Source of the DNA: CAWEQO01 sp963811225
GTDB lineage: Bacteria; Chloroflexota; Anaerolineae; Anaerolineales; Anaerolineaceae
Direction: 5' to 3'
NCBI GenBank assembly: GCA_963811225.1
Contig: CAWEQO010000012.1
Coordinates: 310,001 to 374,000, forward strand
DNA length: 64,000 bases
Shown: positions 33,670-41,661 of the stretch, one piece after another
Layout of the letters: each line of letters opens with the position of its first letter
Numbering within the stretch: the stretch's first letter is position 1
Position numbers and translations under genes: made by a program
The notes under the pieces: model-generated
Told to the model about the DNA's origin: nothing
The model's database searches: none
What the model saw: only the letters and a program-made list of their open reading frames with translations

Positions 33670-34230
33670 ATGCCCAACCCACGCATCATCGCCGGAAAAG
33701 CCAAGGGCTTGCGCCTGCAAGACGTCCCCGGCGACATCACCCGCCCGATCACCGACCGCGTCAAGGAGAACTTGTTCAACATCCTCGGCCCAGACATCGA
33801 AGAGGCCGACTTCCTGGACCTGTTCGGGGGCACCGGCAGCGTCGGCATCGAGGCGCTCAGCCGGGGGGCGAAGTTCGTGCGCTTCGTCGACCTGCACCGC
33901 GACGCCATCAAAGTCATCAACACCAACCTCCAGCGCGCCCGTCTTGCCGATCAAGCCGAGGTCATGCACTCCGACGCCTATGCCATGCTGCACGCCCGCC
34001 CCGACCGGGCCTTCGACTACATTTACGTGGCCCCGCCGCAGTATAAGAGCATGTGGCAGCGCGCCATGCAGGCTATCGACGACAATCTCGGCTGGCTCTC
34101 AGACGAATCCTGGGTGATCGTTCAGATCGACCCGAAAGAGTACGAGGAACTGGAGTTGCAGAACCTCAAGGAGTTCGACCAGCGCCGGTACGGCAGCACG
34201 CTGCTGGTGTTCTACGAGCCAAAAGAATAG
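33670..34230 (+). CDS. rsmD: 16S rRNA (guanine-N2) methyltransferase RsmD-like
   Basis: 186 aa class I methyltransferase. It opens MPNPRIIAGKAKGLRLQ, has the RsmD segment RPITDRVKENLFNIL and the SAM-binding motif FLDLFGGTGSVGIEALSRGA (about residues 50-69). RsmD makes m2G966 in 16S rRNA. Motif IV, normally D/N-P-P-F/Y, reads A-P-P-Q-Y, so the acidic or amide residue that contacts the target base is missing. Start at ATG 33670, four bases after the UroD-like stop. Whether the enzyme is active with this variant is open; orthologues should be checked for the same change. Confidence 0.8.
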   Translation: MPNPRIIAGKAKGLRLQDVPGDITRPITDRVKENLFNILGPDIEEADFLDLFGGTGSVGIEALSRGAKFVRFVDLHRDAIKVINTNLQRARLADQAEVMHSDAYAMLHARPDRAFDYIYVAPPQYKSMWQRAMQAIDDNLGWLSDESWVIVQIDPKEYEELELQNLKEFDQRRYGSTLLVFYEPKE

Positions 34231-34236
34231 AAACGC

Positions 34237-34277
34237 GAACAGGTGTAACGCGCTAACAAAGCGCGTTACACCTGTTC
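34237..34277. terminator. Terminator hairpin after rsmD
   Basis: 18-base perfect arms GAACAGGTGTAACGCGCT and AGCGCGTTACACCTGTTC around AACAA, six bases after the rsmD stop. It faces the convergent Nudix gene and can work for both. Confidence 0.65.
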
Positions 34278-34315
34278 TCATCGTTAGGCCTGACCGGTTT
34301 CGATGCGACCGGCTT

Positions 34316-34816
34316 TTAACTGAACTCCACCTTCAATTTTTCATTTTCATCGTAATAAGACCTGGCCGAGAACGCCCTCTCCCCCGGCTGCCAATCCAGT
34401 GTCTGCGGCAGGATCACCGGCAGGTCTTCCACCATCGACAAACCATCCAGCGCATCCGGCGCAATCCACTCCAGTGAGCCCTCCTCAGATGGCCTCAGTT
34501 CGCCGCCGCTGTACTCCCCCTTGAAGATAAAGATCCCAATCCCAATGTTCTCCCCTGTGTCCACCATCAGCGTTCCGCACAGCCACAGGCGCTCCACCGC
34601 CAGCCCGGCCTCCTCTTGCAGCTCGCGCCGCGCCGCCGAAAGCACATCCTCACCCCGCTCCACGTGCCCGCCGATGCCATTGTAGCGGTTGGCCCACAGG
34701 CGCTTGGTTGGCGCGCCTTTCAGCAGCAGCACTTTGTCTTCTTTCGTAATAAAAATCAGCACGCGCGGGATCACCTGATAGCGGTCCGTCAACACGCCTT
34801 GCTCGTTTTTTGGCAT
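34316..34816 (-). CDS. Nudix hydrolase
   Basis: 166 aa. The Nudix box GHVERGEDVLSAARRELQEEAGL starts near residue 49 and is complete (G-x5-E-x7-R-E-x2-E-E-x-G). The insert before it (KRLWANRYNGIGGH) and the length resemble 8-oxo-dGTPase/MTH1-like or ADP-ribose-type enzymes, but no substrate can be given. The start ATG 34816 has SD GGAGG. It lies alone between the rsmD terminator and the fba operon, whose own terminator is at 34834. Confidence 0.82.
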   Translation of the reverse strand: MPKNEQGVLTDRYQVIPRVLIFITKEDKVLLLKGAPTKRLWANRYNGIGGHVERGEDVLSAARRELQEEAGLAVERLWLCGTLMVDTGENIGIGIFIFKGEYSGGELRPSEEGSLEWIAPDALDGLSMVEDLPVILPQTLDWQPGERAFSARSYYDENEKLKVEFS

Positions 34817-34833
34817 CAAGACCTCCAATGCTA

Positions 34834-34874
34834 AATATCGAATGCGAAGGCACATAGCCTTCGCATTCGATATT
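34834..34874 (-). terminator. Hairpin after fba
   Basis: 18-base perfect arms AATATCGAATGCGAAGGC and GCCTTCGCATTCGATATT around ACATA, between the fba stop and the Nudix SD. The T run is short. Confidence 0.6.
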
Positions 34875-34943
34875 AAAATCCTGCCCAGAGGCTCGCGGGG
34901 AACATCCGGGCAGGGCGCTGTTCATAAATTCTAAAATAACGAC

Positions 34944-35894
34944 TTACAGGCCCAGCATTTTGCGCACGCCGGAAAGCTGTCCGGCGCTGCCAAGTTTCTC
35001 GTTCTTGCTGGCGATGAACTTGGCGTACTCGGCCATGAACACCTGTCCTGGAGGCCGCAGATCGAAGTTCTCCGGATGCTCTTTGAAGTACTCACGGTGC
35101 ACCCGCGTCCACACCAGGCGACCGTCGGTATCGATGTTGATTTTGGTCACACCCAGCTCGGCGGCGTGCTTGAACTGATCGGCGTCGACGCCCTTGGCGC
35201 CTTTCAACTCGCCGCCCGCCGCGTTGATGCGCGCCACTTCTTCCTGCGGGACCGAGCTGCTGCCGTGCATGACCAGCGGGAACCCTGGCAGGCGCTGCTG
35301 GATATCTGCGAGGACGTCGAAGTGCAGGCCCTGAGAGCCGCTGAACTTGAATGCGCCGTGGCTGGTGCCGATGGCAACCGCCAGGGAATCACAGCCGCTG
35401 CGTTCGACAAACTCACGCGCCTGGGCCGGGTTGGTCAGCTTCGCTTCGCTTTCGCTCACCTGCACGTGCTCTTCCACGCCGCCCAACTGCCCCAGTTCCG
35501 CCTCGACGGCGATGCCATGCGGGTGAGCCGCTTCGACCACACGCCGGGTCGTGGCGATGTTCTCTTCGAACGACTTGCTGCTGGCGTCGATCATCACCGA
35601 GCTGTAGAAACCGCTGTTGATGCAGTCATAGCAAGTTTCCTCGTCGCCGTGGTCGAGATGGACCGCGAAAACCGCCTCGGGGAAGACCTCGTCCGCGGCC
35701 CGGATCAGGCCTTCAAGCATATTCTTGTGAGTGTATGCGCGTGCGCCCTTGCTGATCTGGATGATGAACGGCGCCTGGCTGTCGAGGTTGCCCTGGAACA
35801 GGCCCATGGTCTGCTCGAGGTTGTTAATGTTGTAAGCGCCAATGGCATATTTGCCGTAAGCGGCCTCAAAAAGCTTTTTCGTCGAAACGATCAT
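34944..35894 (-). CDS. fba: Class II fructose-bisphosphate aldolase
   Basis: 316 aa TIM barrel. Zinc ligands and neighbours are visible: VHLDHGDEE (about 78-86), VEAELGQLGG, the GTSHGAFKF loop (about 177) and LVMHGSSSVP (about 207), then KINIDTDGR (about 251). It splits fructose 1,6-bisphosphate into dihydroxyacetone phosphate and glyceraldehyde 3-phosphate. SD AAGGAGAATGAA precedes ATG. The 6-phosphofructokinase gene lies 95 bases upstream in the same direction, so two successive glycolytic steps are probably expressed together. Confidence 0.93.
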   Translation of the reverse strand: MIVSTKKLFEAAYGKYAIGAYNINNLEQTMGLFQGNLDSQAPFIIQISKGARAYTHKNMLEGLIRAADEVFPEAVFAVHLDHGDEETCYDCINSGFYSSVMIDASSKSFEENIATTRRVVEAAHPHGIAVEAELGQLGGVEEHVQVSESEAKLTNPAQAREFVERSGCDSLAVAIGTSHGAFKFSGSQGLHFDVLADIQQRLPGFPLVMHGSSSVPQEEVARINAAGGELKGAKGVDADQFKHAAELGVTKINIDTDGRLVWTRVHREYFKEHPENFDLRPPGQVFMAEYAKFIASKNEKLGSAGQLSGVRKMLGL

Positions 35895-35989
35895 TTCATT
35901 CTCCTTTCACTTCTCCCCTAAGAGACCATCTGCTGTTGAAAATGATGTCACCAGCCCACAGACAGTCCCTTGGATAGAGATGAATCCAA

Positions 35990-37162
35990 CTAGCTGAGGA
36001 ACATCGGAACGCCCATGAAGTCTTTCACCCGCGGGCGGTAGGTCTCGATATCGTAGAAGCTGGGCACATCCACGTGCTTCTTGCCCGCAAGCACCATGTC
36101 CACCGGCACGGTGGTGTACTTGCCGCCATGCAGGGCAACCATCTTACCGGTCTCGTTGCGGCGGATTAGTTGGACCGCCAGGTGACCGAACGACATGGCA
36201 ACCATGCGATCGAGCGAGTCCGGAGCGCCGGAGCGCATCAAGTACGCCAGCTGCTGGTACATGATATCCTGACCGGTGCGGCGCTTGATCTCTCGCGCCG
36301 CCAGCTCGCCAACCCCACCCAGCTTGCGGTGGCCGTAGGCATCGGCCTCACCGGTCTCGATCACGTCGCCGCCTTCCATGATGGCGCCTTCCGATATCGT
36401 CATAATAGCATAATGCGAGGGATTATTGCGCTTATCTTCCATCAACATTTGCGACAGTCTGTCGATGCTGAAGGGAACCTCGGTGATGATGGCGCGGTCG
36501 ACGTAGGACAGATAGGCACTGATCAGGCTGGTCTCGCCGGAGTTGCGCCCAAACAGCTCAACGATGCCAATGCGCTCGTGCGAGCCGACGGAGGTACGCA
36601 TGTTGGTGATGAAGTCCACGCTGCGGGTGACGGCGGTCGAGAAGCCGATGCAGTAATCGGTACCGAACACATCATTATCCATGGTCTTCGGGATGGCCAC
36701 AACCGGGAAGCCTTCTCGATGCAGGCGCACGCTGTAGCTGAGGGTATCGTCGCCGCCAATGGTCGCCATCACATTGATCCCAAGATGCTCCAGAACCTTG
36801 AGCACGTGGGGTGTGTAATCCATTGTGCCTTGATCGTCGATCTCCTTACCCAGGTCGGAGCCCTTCAGGAAATCGGGGATGGCGCGCGGCTTGACACGCT
36901 GCGGGTTGGTACGAGACGTGTGCAAGAAGGTGCCGCCGGTACGGTCGATCGTGCGGACATCATCTTTGGTCAGTTCCTGAACGTAGTAATGATAGGTGGA
37001 AGGTTCGTCCAGGTTGTAATTCAACAGGCCTGCCCAACCCCGGCGGATACCGATCACTCGATAATCTTCCTCAAGGGCGCTCATCACCACGGCCTTCATG
37101 GCCGGGTTCAAGCCTGGCACATCGCCGCCCCCGGTGAGCAAACCAATCGTCTTCTTCGCCAT
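35990..37162 (-). CDS. pfp: 6-phosphofructokinase, PPi-dependent type by motif
   Basis: 390 aa, longer than the 320-aa ATP enzyme. The N-terminal loop is GLLTGGGDVPGLNPA. The two residues that set phosphoryl donor choice are visible: TIGGDDTLS has Asp where ATP enzymes have Gly (GGDGS), and IPKTMDND has Lys where ATP enzymes have Gly (PGTIDND). That pairing is characteristic of pyrophosphate-dependent PFKs, which run reversibly. Catalytic D-N-D, the effector-site segment M-R-T-S-V-G-S-H-E-R and E-G-A remain. The gene precedes fba in the same direction, and a reversible PPi-PFK beside aldolase fits both glycolysis and gluconeogenesis. Motif-based; kinetics not known. Confidence 0.85.
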   Translation of the reverse strand: MAKKTIGLLTGGGDVPGLNPAMKAVVMSALEEDYRVIGIRRGWAGLLNYNLDEPSTYHYYVQELTKDDVRTIDRTGGTFLHTSRTNPQRVKPRAIPDFLKGSDLGKEIDDQGTMDYTPHVLKVLEHLGINVMATIGGDDTLSYSVRLHREGFPVVAIPKTMDNDVFGTDYCIGFSTAVTRSVDFITNMRTSVGSHERIGIVELFGRNSGETSLISAYLSYVDRAIITEVPFSIDRLSQMLMEDKRNNPSHYAIMTISEGAIMEGGDVIETGEADAYGHRKLGGVGELAAREIKRRTGQDIMYQQLAYLMRSGAPDSLDRMVAMSFGHLAVQLIRRNETGKMVALHGGKYTTVPVDMVLAGKKHVDVPSFYDIETYRPRVKDFMGVPMFLS

Positions 37163-37271
37163 TTAACTCTCCTTGAAAATAAAATAATTTTTTTCGGTAC
37201 CTGCTCAGGCAGTCATGGTGTCGCAAGGATTTTACCTGGAAGAATACCACCGTCTGAGTAGTTCGTTTTTC

Positions 37272-38342
37272 TTAATGATTGGCTGCACCTACGCCCAGGG
37301 CCGGAACCTGGAAGCTGACCTTGCAGCCCTGCCCCACCGACGAATCGACATCCATGAACCCCCCCAGCATGTCAACCCGCTCACGGATCAGCTTCAGCCC
37401 CAGGCCGCTGCTCTGGGTGATGCTCTCCGGATCGCAGCCCTTGCCGTTATCGGTCACCGTGATCTTGATCTGGTTGTCCTCCAGGGCGGCGAACACGTTA
37501 ATCGTCAGTCGAGACGGGTTATCCAGGTTGTGGCGGATGGCGTTTCCAACCAGTTCCTGGACTGCTCGGAAAATCATGACTTCGAGGTAGGATTCCAACC
37601 GGCGCTCCTGGCCCTTGATCGCCAGGTTGATTTCGTGACCGCTCTGCTCTTTCACCGCGTCGATGTAGCGCCGCAGGGTGGGGAACAGGCCGAGGTCGTC
37701 CAGCATCATCGGCCGCAGCTCGGTGATGAAGCCGCGCACCTTCTGGAAGGTGCTCATTGCAGCCGTGCGCAGGTTCAGCAGCTCATCCTTGGCCTTCTCA
37801 GGATCGATGTCGAACATGCGCGTGGCGATATCGGTCTGCAGGATGAAATTCGACAGCGCCTGCGCAGGTCCGTCGTGCATCTGCTGCGACAGGCGTTGGC
37901 GCACGGCTTCCTGTGCGTTGATCACCATCTCGACCACAGCTGAGCCGCCCCCCGGCCGGCCAGGCTGTGAGCCAAGCTGATTTTCATTCAAATAGGTTTG
38001 AATAGTCTCCAGCGAATTTACAAACCGCTTCAGGTTAACCTGATCGCTTTGCAGTTTTTCCAGCTGGCCGCGCATCACCAGTAAGCGCTGCTGCACTTCT
38101 AATGACGAGTTAAACGCAGAGCGGATATCGGTTCGAGGCATACTGTCGAACTGGTTTTGCACCATCTGCAAATGACTCGTGACCGCTGTATTGCGCTGCG
38201 AGAGCTTGGATAGCTCTGCCTGGCTTTGTTCCAGCATCAGGGTGACTTCATTCAACGATCGCCTGGACTGTTCCAGCTCGTCTTGTACTTCTTGCTCGAA
38301 CTCGTCCCAGGTTTTCCTCTTCGGGTTATCTGCCCTATCCAT
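37272..38342 (-). CDS. DegS-like cytoplasmic sensor histidine kinase
   Basis: 356 aa, no membrane segment. The N-terminal third is predicted coiled coil (about 14-125). The phosphorylation helix QRLSQQMHDGPAQAL (about 148-162) matches the HisKA_3 family of NarX/DegS, with the acceptor His followed by D-G-P-A-Q. The ATPase domain shows ELVGNAIRHN (N box), DNGKGCD (G1), and SSGLGLKLIRERV (G2). The response regulator partner, expected to be NarL-like, is not adjacent; the OmpR-type regulator at 57.8 kb belongs to another family. SD AGGAG is ten bases before ATG. Confidence 0.85.
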   Translation of the reverse strand: MDRADNPKRKTWDEFEQEVQDELEQSRRSLNEVTLMLEQSQAELSKLSQRNTAVTSHLQMVQNQFDSMPRTDIRSAFNSSLEVQQRLLVMRGQLEKLQSDQVNLKRFVNSLETIQTYLNENQLGSQPGRPGGGSAVVEMVINAQEAVRQRLSQQMHDGPAQALSNFILQTDIATRMFDIDPEKAKDELLNLRTAAMSTFQKVRGFITELRPMMLDDLGLFPTLRRYIDAVKEQSGHEINLAIKGQERRLESYLEVMIFRAVQELVGNAIRHNLDNPSRLTINVFAALEDNQIKITVTDNGKGCDPESITQSSGLGLKLIRERVDMLGGFMDVDSSVGQGCKVSFQVPALGVGAANH

Positions 38343-38529
38343 TTGATGTTTTCTCCTGTTGGAGTGCTGCCCATGATGAATACAAGGACCGGTCGGGGGT
38401 TAACCCACAACCGGAAAGTATAGCACAGACTGGTCTAGACTGCGAGATTCCAGCCTGCCAGTTTAACTTCTGTTAAGGTTGGCCTTCTCTTCGAAGGTAA
38501 GATAACCGTCTCAAATCCGAAGAAGGGCG
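38343..38529. other. Gap between histidine kinase and glycosyltransferase cluster
   Basis: 187 bases with no gene. A TGCTATACT extended -10 (minus strand, 38417-38425) lies ahead of the kinase. No terminator hairpin was found for the cluster that ends at 38530. Confidence 0.3.
38417..38425 (-). promoter_or_regulatory. Extended -10 promoter of the histidine kinase
   Basis: TGCTATACT on the minus strand about 75 bases before ATG 38342, no clear -35. Confidence 0.4.
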
Positions 38530-40068
38530 TCATGGCCCCAACCAGCGGTAAACGGCCATCTTTTCCGCGCCGGAAACCGGTGGAAAATTCTCGCCCGCCT
38601 CGAATACCAGCTCCGCCCGCAGCGCCAACTGCGGATACCAGCTCGGAAACGTGACCAGATAATCCACGCCGCGCGCATCCATATATCCCGCCAGCTGTTC
38701 CTCATCCCGGATGAACGGGATCACCTCGGGCGACACCAGCCCGGCCAGATCGATCAGGTCGCGCTGGCTGTAATAGCCGATGGCGCCGATATCGTGCACG
38801 GCAATCAGCGCATCTGCAGGAGTATTCTCATTGATCCAATGGGCTGTCGATACCATCTCAGTCTCGATGATGGCGACGTCGTCGGCGTAGCTTTTTGCCC
38901 CAATCCCCAAGAATCCGATCCAAGCCAGGGTAATAGAAAGCGCCCATACCCGCCGCAGGACAAAGCCCAACCGCCCGCTCACGCGCGCGTCCAGCAGCAG
39001 CCAGGTGGTCCCCACCGCGCCCAACACATAAAAGACCGGCATGGCCGGCATCAGATAGCGGCCGTGTTGGTAGGTCACCGGCAGGCGCATGGCGTACAGC
39101 AGAGTATAGCCCAGCCACCAGATGGCCATCGCGAGCATCGTCCAGCGCTGCTCACGCCAGGCCCGCCAGGCGGCAAAGATCGCTCCCGGCAGCAGCAGCA
39201 CCCCCGCGCCAACCAGCGGCAGCTCGGCCAGTGAGAAGAAGCGCTGCCAAAGCGGGAACTGCTGATAGATGGCGTATTCGGCCTGCTTGGCATAGAAGGT
39301 ATTCGGCAGCCAGGCCCCGGCCAACAGGCGGTTGAACAGCAGGTACAGCCCTACACCCAATGCAAACGCAGCCAGCGCCGGAAGGGCGCGCTTCAGCCGT
39401 TCACGCCAGGTGCGCTCGGTCAAGACGATCACAAACAGCGCCGGGCCGAGCAAGGTCATTCCATCCGGGCGCACCCATACCGCCAGCCCGGCCAGCGCGC
39501 CCGCCGCCCAAGTCAAATGGGGTTGCTTGCGAAGCAGCCAGAACACCGCCAGGATTACGGCCGCATAAAAGATCGTCTCCATCCCAGACACCGCCGCCCA
39601 AACCAGATGCCACTCGCCAGCCAGGAACAGCGCCATCCAGGGGATGCGGCTCTTCCAGGGGGATGCCTCCGCTCGGAAAAGCCCCTCTCCCAGTAGAGTG
39701 GTCCCGAATAAACCGGTAAATCCGAGTATGAAAGCCCAAATGTACGGCTGCGCAAACAACCGGTAGCCGGCTGCCAGCAGGAAGGTCCACAAGGGCGCAG
39801 TCGAGCCGGCCGAGTGCACACCCGGCAGGAAAGCCCACTCGCCGCGCAGGGCCAGGCTGCGGGCATATGTTTGGTGGATCCAGGCATCGTCCAGCGGAAA
39901 GCCGACCCGATAGAAGAAGACCCGCGGACAAGCCAACAGGAACAGCCCCATCCCAACCGCAGCGAACAGCGCGGGCAGGCCGCAGCGCAGCCATAATTCT
40001 ACGCGCCGGTTGATCCCTCTGCTGAGGGCCTCGGTTTTGGGTCTATGGGTCCGGTTCGACATTCCCAT
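38530..40068 (-). CDS. GT-C type membrane glycosyltransferase (PMT/ArnT-like)
   Basis: 512 aa with about ten to twelve hydrophobic helices. The first outer loop has the acidic pair of GT-C enzymes (GFPLDDAWIHQTYARSLAL, about 56-74), where aspartate binds metal and lipid-linked sugar. A Trp-rich loop and a soluble C-terminal domain of about 100 residues (AHWINENTPADALIAVHDIGAIG) resemble the extracytoplasmic lobe of dolichyl-phosphate mannosyltransferases. Donor is probably a polyprenyl-phosphate sugar; acceptor unknown. Start ATG 40068 has SD AAGGTGG; the open frame begins inside the upstream gene. Last gene of a minus-strand run from 44485. Confidence 0.78.
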   Translation of the reverse strand: MGMSNRTHRPKTEALSRGINRRVELWLRCGLPALFAAVGMGLFLLACPRVFFYRVGFPLDDAWIHQTYARSLALRGEWAFLPGVHSAGSTAPLWTFLLAAGYRLFAQPYIWAFILGFTGLFGTTLLGEGLFRAEASPWKSRIPWMALFLAGEWHLVWAAVSGMETIFYAAVILAVFWLLRKQPHLTWAAGALAGLAVWVRPDGMTLLGPALFVIVLTERTWRERLKRALPALAAFALGVGLYLLFNRLLAGAWLPNTFYAKQAEYAIYQQFPLWQRFFSLAELPLVGAGVLLLPGAIFAAWRAWREQRWTMLAMAIWWLGYTLLYAMRLPVTYQHGRYLMPAMPVFYVLGAVGTTWLLLDARVSGRLGFVLRRVWALSITLAWIGFLGIGAKSYADDVAIIETEMVSTAHWINENTPADALIAVHDIGAIGYYSQRDLIDLAGLVSPEVIPFIRDEEQLAGYMDARGVDYLVTFPSWYPQLALRAELVFEAGENFPPVSGAEKMAVYRWLGP

Positions 40069-40069
40069 T

Positions 40070-41661
40070 TCATTCCACCTTGAATATGTGCGTGCCATCG
40101 GCTGTGTCCAGATACTTCAACCCCGGCACGTCCCGCGGGCGCTGGTACAGGTCCGCCATCCCTTGCACGTAGTTCTCGTCCAGCACGAGGTAGCTTGCCC
40201 CATAACGCCTGGCCACCGCCGCCACCGTCTCCAAATCGGCGTCCGGTATGGCGATACTGGCGCGCCCTGAGACGACGAACGCTCCCGGCGGGTTGTTGAG
40301 CATGACCACTGCCTCCTGAGGCACGCCCAGGCGCGCCAGCTCCGCCTCCACCGCGGCCTGCCTGTCCCAACCCGCACGCCAGGCAGGTTGTGCCAGGTTT
40401 GCGCCAACGATGTTCTGCAAGAAGACGGCTCCTGAGTAGAGCAGGCTCAATCCGACAAGTGCAGAGCCGAACATCAGCCACGCTCGCCGCAGCTGCCAGC
40501 CGCGTTTGCGCACACCCCACTCAAGCGCAGCTTCCAATCCATACGGGGTCACTGCCCAAAACAGCGGCTGGACCGCTGCGCTGGAGTGCAAGAAGCCGCC
40601 GCGCCCCCGGCGAACGGGAACGCCACCGTCATGATACCCAGCGTCAGCGCCCACATCCCCGATGCCAGCCAGACCGTGGGCGACTTGCGCAGCCGCCACA
40701 GCCCGATCAACAAGAACGGCAGCAGGAAGATCTGCGCTTGCACCGCCAGGAAGTTCGACAGATTCATCCGCAAGGCATCCCAGCGGGCAGCCAGGATTGC
40801 GCTCCAGCCGGAAGCCAACCAGGATTGGAAGTTGATAACTGCGGCCGGGTAGGCGTAGGTCTGATTGTAACTGGTCAGCCATAACGTATGCGAGCCGCCT
40901 GGGGCGAAAAAGCTACCATACAGCATCAGGTTGCGCCCATACCAGGGAGCCAGGAGAATCAGGTAGCCTGCGAAAACCAGTGAGACGCTGCGAAGAGGAA
41001 TGAGCACCCTCTTGCCCGTTGGTTCTGGCTCCCACAAGCGGATCCCGGGCAAAAGCGGCGCAAACGCCAGCGCCATCGCGGGCAGCAGCCAGATCAACCC
41101 ATCTGCACGGCTGAGATGCATGAAGCCTGCCAGCACGCCCAACAGCAAGAAACGCACCGGCTGTGAGAGCCGCTTGGAGAACGCGGTCAGCAGGAACAAA
41201 GTTCCCAGCAGCATGTACGGCGTAAAGCTCTCTATGTTCGACAGGTAAGGCAGGTAAAACCCCGGAAACAGCGCCAGCAGCCCGGCCAGCATGGCCTTCT
41301 TCGTATCCTGCAGCAGCGAAAATGACAGGCGCGCCGTCAGCGGCGGGATCAACGCGGCCAGGATGAGGAACGTCAGGCGCGCTCCAAAGAAGTCCACCCG
41401 CCCGGCTGCCCACATCCCCGCCGCGGCCAGGATCGAAGGCAGCGGCATCCAGTACGTGTGCGAAGGGTGTGGTAAGCCCACCGGATCGTCGAGGTAGTTC
41501 CACAGGAATACCTCCTGGAAACCCTGACCGTGCGCCAGCTGCAAGCCGCCCGCATAGTAATACTCGGCGTCCATATAGCCGGGGACCGGCTCGAAGGCCG
41601 CCGCAATCCCGGAGACAGCCAGGCCCAACAAGAACAGCAGCAGATACTTGCGCCAGGTCAT
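40070..41661 (-). pseudogene. GT-C membrane glycosyltransferase broken by a frameshift
   Basis: Two frames make one protein of about 530 aa. The N-terminal part (from ATG 41661, SD AGGAGGGGG) has ten or so helices and the acidic loop GYMDAEYYYAGG (about 29-40), and ends with AFPFAGG. It continues in the other frame as RGGFLHSSAAVQPLFWA and on to a C-terminal soluble lobe. The break is at a GGGGG run (40604-40608); one missing base restores FPFAG-x-RGGFLHS, a pattern these proteins share. The start overlaps the stop of the upstream gene (ATGA). A homopolymer error in sequencing is a real alternative to true inactivation. Confidence 0.72.

Noticed and set aside
37215..37943. Long plus-strand open frame opposite the histidine kinase
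   Set aside because: Antisense shadow of a GC-rich gene; no SD, no domain pattern. Many similar frames, for example opposite pfp (36170-37261), fba (35076-35921) and mnmA, were dropped for the same reason.
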